Below, piece by piece: positions 8,253-16,569 of a stretch of DNA of 38,122 bases. The position numbers and the translations under genes are program-made. Every line of letters starts with the position of its first letter. Within the stretch, counting starts at the first letter, position 1. The DNA is from Desulfobacterales bacterium. GTDB lineage: Bacteria; Desulfobacterota; Desulfobacteria; Desulfobacterales; JAEINQ01. Below the pieces are notes generated by a model. That model worked only from the letters and a program-made list of their open reading frames with translations, made no database searches and was not told where the DNA came from. The stretch is from NCBI GenBank assembly GCA_016342285.1, contig JAEINQ010000065.1:1-38122 (forward strand). The letters are read 5' to 3'.

Positions 8253-9211
8253 CGCCACGGCCCCCCCGTTAATGATTCTCCCTCAAAGATCGCGTCGCAC
8301 CCGGCTTGCGTCCGCCGTAAAATACGGCGTTCCCGGTCGATGACGCTTCGCCAGTGCCCCAGGTCGGCCCGTTCAAATCGGACCGGTCGCCGGGCCATCT
8401 GCCGGTAGGCATCCTTTAGAAAGTCCGCGTCCAACCGCCCCCAGTCGTCCACGTAAAGAATCGGCAGGGAGTCGAACCCCCGGAGCCGGCATTCGGACGA
8501 AACAACCGGGATCACCCCCAGGTAGAAACATTCCCAGATGCGGTGGCAGTCCAGGCCGTTTCCCGGCGGACAGATGCAGAAATGGTGCGATGCCAGTTCG
8601 TTGAGATACGCTTCATAGCCCAGGCCGGCCGATACGGTCACCAGGGGGTGGTTTTTCAGCCGGTCGAATACCGGCTGGCGCTGGGCCGGGTTGGTCCGGG
8701 CATCAAAGTTCATGTAGACGAAACCGGTTTTCGGCCCCTTGCGGTACGCCGCCCGGTGGAGAAGATCGAGCCGGCCGTGGGCCCACTGGGAATTGGCCAC
8801 CCCCAGGGGGAGCGGGACGAGCTTTTTGTGGTCTGCGGCCGTATTCTGGGCAAACCATTTAAACAACCGGGGGTCGGCCAGGTAGGGGACGAACCGGCCG
8901 TCCACAACATGGTCGCTGTTGTGGCTCATGAGAATAAACGGCCGGGTCAGGCGCGGAACGATTTTTTCAAAGAATGCCTCCAGCAGATGGGTATAGACAA
9001 AGATGACCTCGGCCTCTTTTACAGGCTCAAGCTGCTCGGCTCGGTCCACCACCAGATCCCCCATCCCGCCCCCAAAGAGAGCCTGGCGGATCGGCAGCCG
9101 GGCGAGATTCTTGTGGAACCGGCGGATGGGATCGGTTAGAATCGTAACGTCCGCCAGTTCCTGAAGGCGCTCACCCGTAATGTAGGGCCAAGTCTTTGAC
9201 AAGGAGTGCAT
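8249..9211 (-). CDS. Exostosin-like (GT47-type) glycosyltransferase
   Basis: The 320-aa protein carries, at ~211-237, FCICPPGNGLDCHRIWECF followed by YLGVIPVV. This is the C-terminal donor-site signature of exostosin/GT47-like proteins (S-x-F-x-L-x-P-x-G...R-x-W-E-x-x-x-x-G-x-x-P-V). The N-terminal half has I-L-M-S-H-N-S-D and P-L-P-L-G-V-A-N segments typical of bacterial homologues. Start ATG 9211 has GGAAAGG upstream and is directly back-to-back with the ATG of the + strand methyltransferase at 9212. The frame upstream of 9211 is the antisense of that gene and reads as low-complexity Gly/Gln/Val text. It is followed by the GT4 gene through a GTGA overlap. Confidence 0.75.
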   Translation of the reverse strand: MHSLSKTWPYITGERLQELADVTILTDPIRRFHKNLARLPIRQALFGGGMGDLVVDRAEQLEPVKEAEVIFVYTHLLEAFFEKIVPRLTRPFILMSHNSDHVVDGRFVPYLADPRLFKWFAQNTAADHKKLVPLPLGVANSQWAHGRLDLLHRAAYRKGPKTGFVYMNFDARTNPAQRQPVFDRLKNHPLVTVSAGLGYEAYLNELASHHFCICPPGNGLDCHRIWECFYLGVIPVVSSECRLRGFDSLPILYVDDWGRLDADFLKDAYRQMARRPVRFERADLGHWRSVIDRERRILRRTQAGCDAIFEGESLTGGPWR

Positions 9212-9880
9212 ATGGACCTTTCCGCAAGTATCAGAAACAAGCTGGGGCACAACTACCATGAGTTGACCGACCTGGAAAAACTCTACTACCGGTTGGTCAT
9301 CCGCCCCACCCTGTCGGCCGATCACCGGTTCTTTTTCGAAGGGGCACTGGACATCATCGGCCAGATGTATCTGGCCGAACGCCAGGCCCTGTTCAATGCC
9401 ATTATCCAGTTCAAACCCCGCCGCTGTTTTGAAGTCGGCACCTTCACCGGCGGCGGGAGCACCTTTTTTCTCGCGTCGGCCTTTGAAAAGATCGGCGCAG
9501 GCAAAGTCATCACCCTGGAGCCCCATCCGGCCCTCTTTTCTTTGGCCACGGCCGCCTACCGGACCTATCTTCCCCACCTGCTGGACCACGTCGAATTTAT
9601 CAAAGGGGGCGACGTGGAAGCCTTCGTCCCGCACATCGACCCGGCCGAAGGCGTCGACGCCTTTTTCCTGGACGGGGCCGAAAACGCCGACCAGACCCTG
9701 GCCCAGTATCGCTTTTTCCAGCCCCATCTGCATTCGGGCACGGTGATGATGGCCCACGACTGGGATACCGACAAAATGGCCTCGGTCCGGCCTCGGGTCG
9801 AATCCGACCCCCAATGGGAAACCCTGCTGGCCCTGGACCCGCCCTACAGCGTCGGGTTGGTGGTGTTGCGCCGGCGCTGA
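9212..9880 (+). CDS. Class I SAM-dependent methyltransferase (Methyltransf_24-like), on the opposite strand
   Basis: The 222-aa protein has the SAM motif FEVGTFTGGGSTFFLASAF at 73-91, V-I-T-L-E-P at ~99-104, and an acidic strand D-A-F-F-L-D-G-A-E-N-A-D at ~149-160, as in small sugar or cephalosporin-hydroxylase-like methyltransferases. A strong Shine-Dalgarno AAGGAG (9201-9206) lies 5 nt before ATG 9212. It is the only + strand gene inside the island: it diverges from the exostosin-like gene and converges on the gene ending at 9897. Its promoter must lie inside the oppositely read gene; TGGAAC-N17-TAGAAT at 9114-9142 is a weak candidate. Probably methylates a sugar of the same glycan. Confidence 0.85.
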   Translation: MDLSASIRNKLGHNYHELTDLEKLYYRLVIRPTLSADHRFFFEGALDIIGQMYLAERQALFNAIIQFKPRRCFEVGTFTGGGSTFFLASAFEKIGAGKVITLEPHPALFSLATAAYRTYLPHLLDHVEFIKGGDVEAFVPHIDPAEGVDAFFLDGAENADQTLAQYRFFQPHLHSGTVMMAHDWDTDKMASVRPRVESDPQWETLLALDPPYSVGLVVLRRR

Positions 9881-9896
9881 TCCCTGCCAATGCTTT

Positions 9897-10832
9897 TCAC
9901 GACGCAAACCGCTCCAGCCCCTTGCTGTGAATGTGGAGGTTGTTCACCCGGTACGCGCCGCCGTTGTCCACGGCAAAGGGAACCCGTCTTCCCCGGTCAT
10001 CCATCCGCCATTGATACTGATACCCGGACGGATCAAAGACACAGGTTTCATTGACAAAACCGACCGTGTTCGCCCCGCCGGTATTTCGCGGATCCACCCC
10101 GCCCAGGTACTGACCCATGGCCGCGGCATCAAAAATCGACCCGAATTGCTCGAAGCGGTTCCAAAACGCTGAGGCCCTGCCCGGGTCGGGTCCGAGCCGT
10201 TCGGTCACCAGATGGGAGCACCCGGCCGGAACGATGGGGAGGGTATCCAGGGCGCCATTTCCAGAAGTCGACCGGAATCCGGCCAGCAGTGCCATGTCGT
10301 TGGGGGTCCGGTCCGTGGCGTCAAAAACCGCCACGATAAACCGGGTCAGCCTGGCCAGGGCATCGCGGTTTCGAGCATAGACAAAGCCGGGCACGCAACG
10401 GCCGGGTGCGTCAAAGGTGGCGGCCATGGCCGGGTAGTACCGTTCGAACACCGGGAGCAGGTCCTGGAGGTCGGCGTAGAGCATCACGTCGTTTTCCAGG
10501 TGAAACACGTGATTCAGGCCGGCCCGGGCCATGAGGGTCTCCAGGTAGAAAAACCGCTCGGTGGTGTGCAGCCAGAATCCGTCCCGGAAGTCTCGGTCCA
10601 GGGTCGCCACCCGGTGAAACTGCCGGTGGACGTCTGAAAGACCCAGGGCCTCGCAGGAAACGGCCCGAAGGCCCGCATCCGGACCCAAGGCCGCCCCTTT
10701 AAGGGCCTGCGCCGACGCTACCAGCCAGATATCACCGTCGTTGAACCGCCTGGCCTGGGCCAGGGCGATCTTCAGGTAAACCGGCAACGCGGGGCCGATA
10801 TGGACAAAGACGATCTGGGGCATCACGCCCAT
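9897..10832 (-). CDS. Putative GT-A-fold glycosyltransferase
   Basis: The 311-aa protein begins with a strand P-Q-I-V-F-V-H-I-G and has a DxD-like metal/nucleotide motif in H-L-E-N-D-V-M-L-Y-A-D at 111-121, after E-R-F-F-Y-L-E-T-L. A fold of this kind with a single E-N-D-V site is typical of small GT-A enzymes, but I cannot name the CAZy family. ATG 10832 overlaps the upstream stop by 10 nt and has GGGGG 7 nt upstream; ATG 10823, which overlaps the stop by one base (TGATG), is an alternative. It ends 16 nt from the convergent methyltransferase. Confidence 0.65.
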   Translation of the reverse strand: MGVMPQIVFVHIGPALPVYLKIALAQARRFNDGDIWLVASAQALKGAALGPDAGLRAVSCEALGLSDVHRQFHRVATLDRDFRDGFWLHTTERFFYLETLMARAGLNHVFHLENDVMLYADLQDLLPVFERYYPAMAATFDAPGRCVPGFVYARNRDALARLTRFIVAVFDATDRTPNDMALLAGFRSTSGNGALDTLPIVPAGCSHLVTERLGPDPGRASAFWNRFEQFGSIFDAAAMGQYLGGVDPRNTGGANTVGFVNETCVFDPSGYQYQWRMDDRGRRVPFAVDNGGAYRVNNLHIHSKGLERFAS

Positions 10833-11998
10833 TTGACGCCCCCACTGTTGGACGGCAGCCCTCGGGGCGCGTTTTTTTTCAACCCGGTTTCGGCGGTCGG
10901 GCCGCCCGCGGAATAGGGTTGGATATCTTGTCCCGGTTCCCGTTGATCTTCCCGGATCACCGACCAGATGCGGTCATAGATTCGGCCCCAGTCGTGGTGT
11001 TCGAGCACATGGGCCCGAACGCCCCGGCTGCGCTCGGCGTATTCGTCTTCAGGCATGGCCATGGCCCGTTGAATGATGTCACGGTTTTTTTTCGGGTCCT
11101 GGGTGAGGGTAACGGCATAAGGGCAGGAAAAACCGGATTCCGGCGTGATCAACGGCACGATGCCCCGGGCGCAGTTTTCCAGAATGACCGTGGCCTGGGC
11201 GTCAAAGGTGCTGGTCTGGATATAGAAATCGAAATTTTCGACAATGAACGCATTGAGCTTGGGATCGGAATTGGAAATCGTTCCCAGGGAATAGAACCGA
11301 TACCCTCTTTTTTGGCCGCGTTCATCGGTGATGCCCATCTCTGTCCATCCGGTTGTTTTCAGGCTCTGGGAGGCGATCATCAAGGTCGTGCCGGTGCCTT
11401 CCAGGCTCTGGAAAAGCAGCGGCATGTTCTTGTATTTTCCCAGATTGCTGATGTGCAGGAAATTCCGCCGGTTTTCGGTTCCAAAAACCGTTTTGAACGG
11501 AAACCGTCGGCCGTCGCAACCCAGGTTCACCTGGACCAGCTTGTCCTTGACCGCGCCGTGGATGCTGCCGTCGCCCAGTTCCCGGGTCCGCTGAATCCAG
11601 ATATCCCCGCAGATGGCAAAGATCAGCCGGGCCGCCGAGATCTGGGCTTCGATAAACGGGGTGTGGAACTCGGGGAACATCGCCGGCACCCAGGGCATCT
11701 GGACGTAGGTGTTGGGATGGCAAGGGGCATCGGGGACCAGGGCATTGTCCCGCACCCAGTCGTTGAGGACCCGGTGGGCCGTATCCCCCGGACTCCAGGA
11801 GGCGTCCCAGGTGGGGTGGCCCAGCAGGATATCCTCTTTCCGGTCCGTGACCCGGCCGCTGTTGAAATGGGTGATGTGGGTTGTCACCTTCTTTTCAAAG
11901 TGTTTCCGGGCATACTTGACGATCTCATTGTTGGCGGACTCGTAGCGGTCGTAGCAGCCTTCCGCAAACAGATACGGTGTCCAGAAAAAGTGAAGCAT
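10823..11998 (-). CDS. Putative glycosyltransferase, GT-B fold (GT4-related)
   Basis: The 391-aa protein begins with M-L-H-F-F-W-T-P-Y. In its second half it has F-L-H-I-S-N-L-G-K-Y-K-N-M-P-L-L at ~180-195 and S-T-F-D-A-Q-A-T-V-I-L-E-N-C-A-R-G at 263-279, followed by I-V-P-L-I-T-P-E-S-G. This has the layout of a GT4 donor site, with E274 in the position of the conserved Glu. The match is looser than for its neighbours, so the family is uncertain. ATG 11998 follows GGGGTAAAACC; the 18-residue upstream extension to 12052 has no ribosome site and runs through a hairpin. The last ~25 residues are Gly/Pro/Ser-rich and probably disordered. Confidence 0.7.
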   Translation of the reverse strand: MLHFFWTPYLFAEGCYDRYESANNEIVKYARKHFEKKVTTHITHFNSGRVTDRKEDILLGHPTWDASWSPGDTAHRVLNDWVRDNALVPDAPCHPNTYVQMPWVPAMFPEFHTPFIEAQISAARLIFAICGDIWIQRTRELGDGSIHGAVKDKLVQVNLGCDGRRFPFKTVFGTENRRNFLHISNLGKYKNMPLLFQSLEGTGTTLMIASQSLKTTGWTEMGITDERGQKRGYRFYSLGTISNSDPKLNAFIVENFDFYIQTSTFDAQATVILENCARGIVPLITPESGFSCPYAVTLTQDPKKNRDIIQRAMAMPEDEYAERSRGVRAHVLEHHDWGRIYDRIWSVIREDQREPGQDIQPYSAGGPTAETGLKKNAPRGLPSNSGGVKWA

Positions 11999-12028
11999 GG
12001 TTTTACCCCGTTTTCCTTCTTGGCGAAT

Positions 12029-12057
12029 GGATTGTCGAATTTCCGAATTCACAATCC
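12029..12057 (-). repeat. Hairpin in the 68-nt gap between two glycosyltransferase genes
   Basis: GGATTGT-C-GAATT and AATTC-ACAATCC pair over 12 bp with one bulged C and a 4-nt loop. The sequence type (GAATT/ATTG words) resembles the degenerate ATTGGA repeats at 16570 and 28321. It may be a remnant of that repeat family or an RNA stability element within the operon. Confidence 0.5.
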
Positions 12058-12066
12058 GTCAATTCC

Positions 12067-12738
12067 TCATGCCAGCAGTTCGTTGTATTGAATCACCTGC
12101 CGTTCGTCGGCCTGTATCCGGTTCCAATCGGCCAGTTCGCCAAAGACCGCCCGGTAGTCGTGCCAGATCTTGACCGGCCCGAAAAATGATTTTTGCCATC
12201 GGGGCCGGAAATTCCAGTTCATCGGCAGCACAAAAGGCAGAAAGCCGGTTCGTTCCACGGCCAGGGCAAACCCGGCCTGGTCGTTTAAGGTCATATGAGC
12301 GAGCCGACCACCGACAAAGATGGGGATGGACGAATCCACGGCAGAGGCCAGATCGCGCCAGGCATCAAAGACCGGTCGGGCCCTGGCCGTGAAAAAGAGC
12401 ACCCCGGTATTGTACTCCACCAGGTCGCCCGAGAGCCCCCCATAGCGCCGTGCCCAGGGGCATTCGCAAATGGCGCAAGCCAGGCCGTGGCGCACCGCCT
12501 TGTCAAAGCCGAAATCGAGCCGGCCCATGACCACGGTGTCGGCATCGAGGTAAAGGGTTTCGTCAAAGGGGGTCAGGTCGAACATTTTCGCTTTTTCCAA
12601 CAAGGTGGCCTTTTCGGGAAGTCGGACTACATGGACGGGCAGTTCGCTGTGGTGCCGGGCCGCCGAATCCATGGCGCGCTCAAGGACCGTGTCGGATTTA
12701 TCCCCCCAGGTGATATACAAAATGCCGCGTCGGCTCAT
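12067..12738 (-). CDS. Putative nucleotide-diphospho-sugar transferase (GT-A fold, GT8-like)
   Basis: The 223-aa protein starts with I-L-Y-I-T-W-G-D-K and carries ETLYLDADTVVMG at 60-72, whose D-A-D is the metal-binding DxD motif in the arrangement L-Y-L-D-x-D seen in GT8-like and related small GT-A enzymes. A later segment Y-N-T-G-V-L-F-F (~108-115) fits the acceptor-side strand of the same fold. AAGGAG sits 6 nt before ATG 12738, but this ribosome site belongs to one copy of an 11-bp direct repeat flanking a palindromic insertion (12750-12904). Before that insertion the ATG probably overlapped the previous gene's stop as ATGA. Confidence 0.75.
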   Translation of the reverse strand: MSRRGILYITWGDKSDTVLERAMDSAARHHSELPVHVVRLPEKATLLEKAKMFDLTPFDETLYLDADTVVMGRLDFGFDKAVRHGLACAICECPWARRYGGLSGDLVEYNTGVLFFTARARPVFDAWRDLASAVDSSIPIFVGGRLAHMTLNDQAGFALAVERTGFLPFVLPMNWNFRPRWQKSFFGPVKIWHDYRAVFGELADWNRIQADERQVIQYNELLA

Positions 12739-12749
12739 GAATTCTCCTT
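12739..12749. repeat. Direct repeat copy 1 (candidate target-site duplication)
   Basis: GAATTCTCCTT, identical to 12905-12915. On the - strand it reads AAGGAGAATTC and supplies the Shine-Dalgarno of the gene starting at 12738. Confidence 0.75.
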
Positions 12750-12904
12750 AACTGTTCACGGGGTTGAAACGATACGGCGTTCCGAACCCTCGCACGGTAA
12801 GCGTTTACAGGGTGCCGTAGATGCGAGGCGCCGGGCATGCAGACGTACTGTAGTACTTCAAATGCCCGGGAACAAAGCAGATGCGGTGCCCTGTGAACGC
12901 TTAC
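12750..12904. mobile_element. 155-bp palindromic REP/MITE-like element
   Basis: The core 12797-12904 is a long imperfect palindrome: GTAAGCGTTTACAGGG at the left and its near-inverse ending at 12904. Nested inside are CCGGGCAT/ATGCCCGG arms and a GTACTGTAGTAC centre. A third copy of the end motif (TTAACTGTTCACGGGG, 12748-12763) lies at the far left, so the ends look like terminal inverted repeats. The element is flanked by perfect 11-bp direct repeats and has no coding capacity. It supplies the TAA stop of the upstream gene. It is probably a non-autonomous element moved by a REP-associated or other transposase encoded elsewhere. Confidence 0.65.
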
Positions 12905-15900
12905 GAATTCTCCTTTTGCTGTTCCCAATGCGCCAAACAATCGATCTGACCGCGGGCCAGAACCTGTCGGCCAAGGGCATGGGCCATCTCATGGACCACA
13001 CTTTCCCAGTCCCCGGGCGAAGGCTGGCGAAAAATCCGCAGGGTCGGATACCAGGGGCTGTCGCTGCGATACATCATCCAGCGCCAGTCCGGCACCGTCG
13101 GAAGCAGGATCCAGACCGGTATCCCCATGGCCCCGGCCAAGTGGGCCACGGCCGTGTCCACGGTCACCACCAAGTCGAGATTTTCCAGGGCCGCGGCCGT
13201 ATCGGCGAAATCGGCAAAGTCCTCGCCGAGGTTGACGAAACGATGCTCCCGAGAAAGCGCTGCTGTCTGCCCGGCCCCGACCCCTTTCTGAAGTCCGACC
13301 CAGGTGACGCCCGGCAGAGCAAGGACCGGCGCCAGCCGCTCCAGGGGGCAGCTTCGAAGCCGATCATTGGTGTGGCCGGGGTTTCCCGCCCAGACCAGAC
13401 CAGCCCTAAGCCCTTCACCCGGCACCTTTTCCCGCCATTTCGTGACCCGTTCCGGATCGGCGAAAAGATAAGGAACCCTTGCCGGCACATTGGTTTCCGT
13501 TGTGCCGAAGATCCCCGGCAGGCTCAACAGGTGAACGAATCGATCTTCGGGTCCGGGTTCTTCGCCCTCCCCTTCCCGAGGTGTTACCTCGTCGGCACCG
13601 TCGAGGCCGCTGAACAAAGGGATCAGGGAAGCGGCGCACCGCAAAACCACCTTCTGGCATCGCTGTTTGACCAGGGGCAGGTAGCGGACGAACTGGAGAG
13701 TGTCGCCCAGTCCCTGTTCGTCGAAGACAAATAGTCGTGAACCGGCCAGGGGCTCACCGCGCCACTGCCGGTCGGCGGCCAGGTCCGGATGGAGACGCCG
13801 CCATGCCGGCTTTTCAAACCGGGCGTCGTAATCGGCCCACCCCCGGGTGAAATCGCCGGTGAGCAGACGCACCTGGGCCCGGTTGAACCGGCCGTCGGCA
13901 TGGTCGGGCGCCGAATCCAGGGCACGGTTAAACGCATCCATGGCCTCTTCTAATCGTCCCCGTGCATGAAACAGCGCCCCCTTGTTGGTCCAGGCATCGG
14001 CCGAATCCGGATCGACCGCCAGTGCCCGGTCAAATATCGCCATGGCCTCGTCCCCTCGACCGGTGCGCCCAAGCAAGGTCCCCAGCAGGTTCATGGCTGC
14101 CACATTACCCGGATCCGGCGCCACCAGCAGGCGGCAGATCGATTCGGCCTCCCCGGGCCGGCCGTCGGCGGCAAGGGCCCGGGCCAGGTCCATGGCCAGA
14201 CCGTCATCGGCCGGCGTCAGGTTGAGGGCACGCTGAAAGGCCTGGACAGCTGCCCCGTGGTCACCGGCCCGGGTCAGAATGCGACCCTGGTTGCGATACA
14301 GGTGCGGGTTTTCCGGCAAGGCGGCAACGGCCCGGTCCATGAGCACTGCAGCCTCGTCCACCGCGCCCCTTTCCTGAGCCAGGACAGCCGCCAGGTTCAG
14401 GGTCTCGCCATGGGACGGTGTCACTGTGAGAATCTCCCGGCACAGGGTCTCGGCGGTCTCGGCCAGCCCGTCACGGTGCAGGCGTGCCGCCCTTTGGAAC
14501 CGTTCCGCCAACGAGGCTTCCCCCCTGAGGGGTGTTCCACCACCACCGGTGCCTGCCGCGGCCCAATGTCCGAGGGCATGGGCCACCCGGGCTACCACGC
14601 CGGACCAGTCGCCGGGACGCTCCTGACGAAACAGGGTCATGGAAGGATACCAGGGGGTATGGTCGCCCGTCAGACCCCAACGCCAGTCCGGTGCATGGGC
14701 CAGCAGGGTCCAGATCTTTTTTCCCATGGCCCCGGCCAGGTGGGCCACGGCCGTGTCCACGCTGATGACCAGATCCATTGTGGCCACGGCAGCGGCGGTG
14801 TCGGCAAAGTCGTCCAACCGGTCGCCCAGGTTCTCCTGGAGAAAGCCGACGGCATGATCGGCCCCTGTCCCTTTTTGCAGACCGAAAAGGCGCACGCCGG
14901 GTATTTGTGCCAGGGGGGCAAAGGCGTCCAGGGGGCAGGAGCGCCGCCGGTCCTGTTCGTGGTTAGGACTCCCGGCCCAGACCAGGCCGACGCGAAACCC
15001 GGCCGCGTCCATGTTCCCGCGCCAGGCGGCGGCCTTTTGGGGATCGGCTTCAATATAAGGAATCGATGAGGACATGGTATGGGTGTCGAATATGGCCGCC
15101 AGGCTCATCAGGGGAACGACCAGGTCACAGGTAACGGCCGGTTCAGGGTAGGCCGGCCGTTCAACCAGTTCGTCCACACCGGCCATTCCCGCCAGCAGGG
15201 GGATCAGGGGCTTCCGGGTCTCCAAAACCACCGTACCGCCCAGGGCCTTGACCCGGGGCAGGTAGCGCGCGAACTGGATGGTGTCTCCGAACCCCTGCTC
15301 GTCATGAACGTAGAGCCTGCGACCGGCAAACGCCTCTCCCTGCCACCGGGGAAGTGCATAGCGATAAGGGTGGATGTGGGTCCAGTCGGGCCGGTCAAAC
15401 CGGCTCTCGTAAGCCGGCCAGCCCTCGTCAAAATCGCCCAACAGCAACCGGGTAACGGCGTGGTTGAAGCGGGCCTCGATAAAATCGGGTCGCAGGGCCA
15501 GGGTCTGGCAAAAAGAGGCGTCCCCCTCTTCGAATCGGCCGGCACCATTTAAGGCCACCCCCAGGTTGTTGTGGGCTTCGGCAAAATCGGGACGAAGTGC
15601 CACGGCCCGACGGCAATGGGCCGCGGCTTCGTCCACGCGATCGAGCTTTTCCAGAACATCTCCCAGATTGTTGTGGGTTTCGGCGTTGTCCGGCTCCGCG
15701 GCCAGGGCGCGACCATAGCAGTCCAGTGCCCGGTCAAAATCCCCCAGCCGTTTGAACACCACCCCGAGATTGTTCAGGGCCATGGCAAAATCGGGCCGTC
15801 GGGCAATGGCCGCGGCGTAAACGTCCCGGGCATCGTCGAGCCGGCCCAGTGCCAGAAGGGCGCCGCCGAGGTTATACAGAATTTCAACGGAATCCGGGCT

Positions 15901-16407
15901 TTTCTCCAGGGCCCGTCGGTACCCGTCAACGGCCGCCGGCCATTGGCCCAGAGCCGAACGGGCGTTGGCCAGGGAAAAATGGGCCTCGGGCCAGTCCGGA
16001 CGGAGGGTGCCGGCGATTTCAAAGCGTTCGGCCGCCTCGCGGTCTTTCCCGCGGGCCCGCAGGGCCAGCCCCAGGTTGTAGTGGACCTCGGCAAAATCGG
16101 GTTTCAGTTCGGCGGCCATCTCAAAGGCGGCCAGGGCCCGGTCGCCCTGTCCCGCGGCAGCGAGAATCTGCCCGAAGGTGTTGTGGCAGTCCGCCCGCCG
16201 GGGAGCCACAGCCACGGCCTGCTGAATCATTTCAAGGGCCAGTACCCGATCTCCCCGGCGGGCCGCAATGCCGCAACGGAGAATCAGGGCGTCGGCAAAG
16301 TCCGGCGCCTGGTCCAGGATGCGGCGGCAGATCGCCTCCGCCTCGGGAAAATTTCCTTCCCCGAAGGCTTTGTCGGCCCGGGCCATTTGGTTTGACAGGG
16401 TGTCCAT
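12901..16407 (-). CDS. Tandem double TPR–GT9-like glycosyltransferase (1168 aa)
   Basis: The protein is an internal duplication. Module 1 has TPRs (~1-315) and a GT9-like (heptosyltransferase-type) domain (~363-615); module 2 has TPRs (~632-845) and a second GT9-like domain (~890-1145). Matched landmarks: D-E-Q-G-F/L-G-D-T-I/L-Q-F at 369 and 896, V-D-T-A-V-A-H-L-A-G-A-M-G at 550 and 1083, P-D-W-R-W at 573 and 1106, and P-W-Y-P near 585 and 1118. The V-D-T-A-V-A-H-L-A-G segment is the nucleotide-sugar site of GT9-type enzymes. Two catalytic sites on one chain suggest two consecutive transfers. The start at 16407 has only a weak ribosome site and lies 24 nt after a terminator-like hairpin. The TAA stop comes from the inserted palindrome. 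Confidence 0.85.
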   Translation of the reverse strand: MDTLSNQMARADKAFGEGNFPEAEAICRRILDQAPDFADALILRCGIAARRGDRVLALEMIQQAVAVAPRRADCHNTFGQILAAAGQGDRALAAFEMAAELKPDFAEVHYNLGLALRARGKDREAAERFEIAGTLRPDWPEAHFSLANARSALGQWPAAVDGYRRALEKSPDSVEILYNLGGALLALGRLDDARDVYAAAIARRPDFAMALNNLGVVFKRLGDFDRALDCYGRALAAEPDNAETHNNLGDVLEKLDRVDEAAAHCRRAVALRPDFAEAHNNLGVALNGAGRFEEGDASFCQTLALRPDFIEARFNHAVTRLLLGDFDEGWPAYESRFDRPDWTHIHPYRYALPRWQGEAFAGRRLYVHDEQGFGDTIQFARYLPRVKALGGTVVLETRKPLIPLLAGMAGVDELVERPAYPEPAVTCDLVVPLMSLAAIFDTHTMSSSIPYIEADPQKAAAWRGNMDAAGFRVGLVWAGSPNHEQDRRRSCPLDAFAPLAQIPGVRLFGLQKGTGADHAVGFLQENLGDRLDDFADTAAAVATMDLVISVDTAVAHLAGAMGKKIWTLLAHAPDWRWGLTGDHTPWYPSMTLFRQERPGDWSGVVARVAHALGHWAAAGTGGGGTPLRGEASLAERFQRAARLHRDGLAETAETLCREILTVTPSHGETLNLAAVLAQERGAVDEAAVLMDRAVAALPENPHLYRNQGRILTRAGDHGAAVQAFQRALNLTPADDGLAMDLARALAADGRPGEAESICRLLVAPDPGNVAAMNLLGTLLGRTGRGDEAMAIFDRALAVDPDSADAWTNKGALFHARGRLEEAMDAFNRALDSAPDHADGRFNRAQVRLLTGDFTRGWADYDARFEKPAWRRLHPDLAADRQWRGEPLAGSRLFVFDEQGLGDTLQFVRYLPLVKQRCQKVVLRCAASLIPLFSGLDGADEVTPREGEGEEPGPEDRFVHLLSLPGIFGTTETNVPARVPYLFADPERVTKWREKVPGEGLRAGLVWAGNPGHTNDRLRSCPLERLAPVLALPGVTWVGLQKGVGAGQTAALSREHRFVNLGEDFADFADTAAALENLDLVVTVDTAVAHLAGAMGIPVWILLPTVPDWRWMMYRSDSPWYPTLRIFRQPSPGDWESVVHEMAHALGRQVLARGQIDCLAHWEQQKENS
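12905..12915. repeat. Direct repeat copy 2 (candidate target-site duplication)
   Basis: GAATTCTCCTT, the second copy, forms the last codons (Lys-Glu-Asn-Ser) of the 1168-aa gene on the - strand. Confidence 0.75.
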
Positions 16408-16430
16408 GGTGGTTTGCGGAGTCTCCGTGT

Positions 16431-16482
16431 AAAAAATTCGGGTCCGAAGAATCAGACTTTGGTTTGCCCCTGGAAGGGGCTG
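16431..16482 (-). promoter_or_regulatory. Leader motif copy A with terminator-like hairpin
   Basis: On the - strand, a 30-nt conserved block containing CCCCTTCCAGGGGCAAACC (16482-16453) is followed by TTCGGACCCGAATTTTTT (16448-16431), a short stem with T6. It ends 24 nt before the ATG at 16407. The same block at the same distance occurs before the genes starting at 25631 (30/30 identical) and 28166 (diverged). The layout suggests attenuation of the downstream TPR-glycosyltransferase gene. No known riboswitch class is recognised. Confidence 0.45.
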
Positions 16483-16569
16483 CGATACCGCGCTTCCAGT
16501 TCGAAATGCCTTAAATGCTTAACTTGCCTAAAATGATGTAATTCTGATATTTTAGCCTTTTAAAAAATT

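Noticed and set aside
9212..9907. N-terminal extension of the exostosin-like protein to 552 aa
   Set aside because: It is the antisense of a well-supported + strand methyltransferase and reads as Gly/Gln/Val-rich text with no domain.
12295..13734. Long + strand open frame crossing the end of the double GT9-like gene
   Set aside because: It spans two - strand genes and the palindromic insert, has antisense-type composition and no family features.
16453..16482. Similarity of GGGGCAAACC in the leader motif to the GGGCAAACC start of the c-di-GMP-I (GEMM) riboswitch
   Set aside because: The rest of the GEMM core (GACGCAAAGC segment, tetraloop and receptor) is not visible after it, and the preceding CCCCTTCCAGGGG hairpin has no place in that fold.
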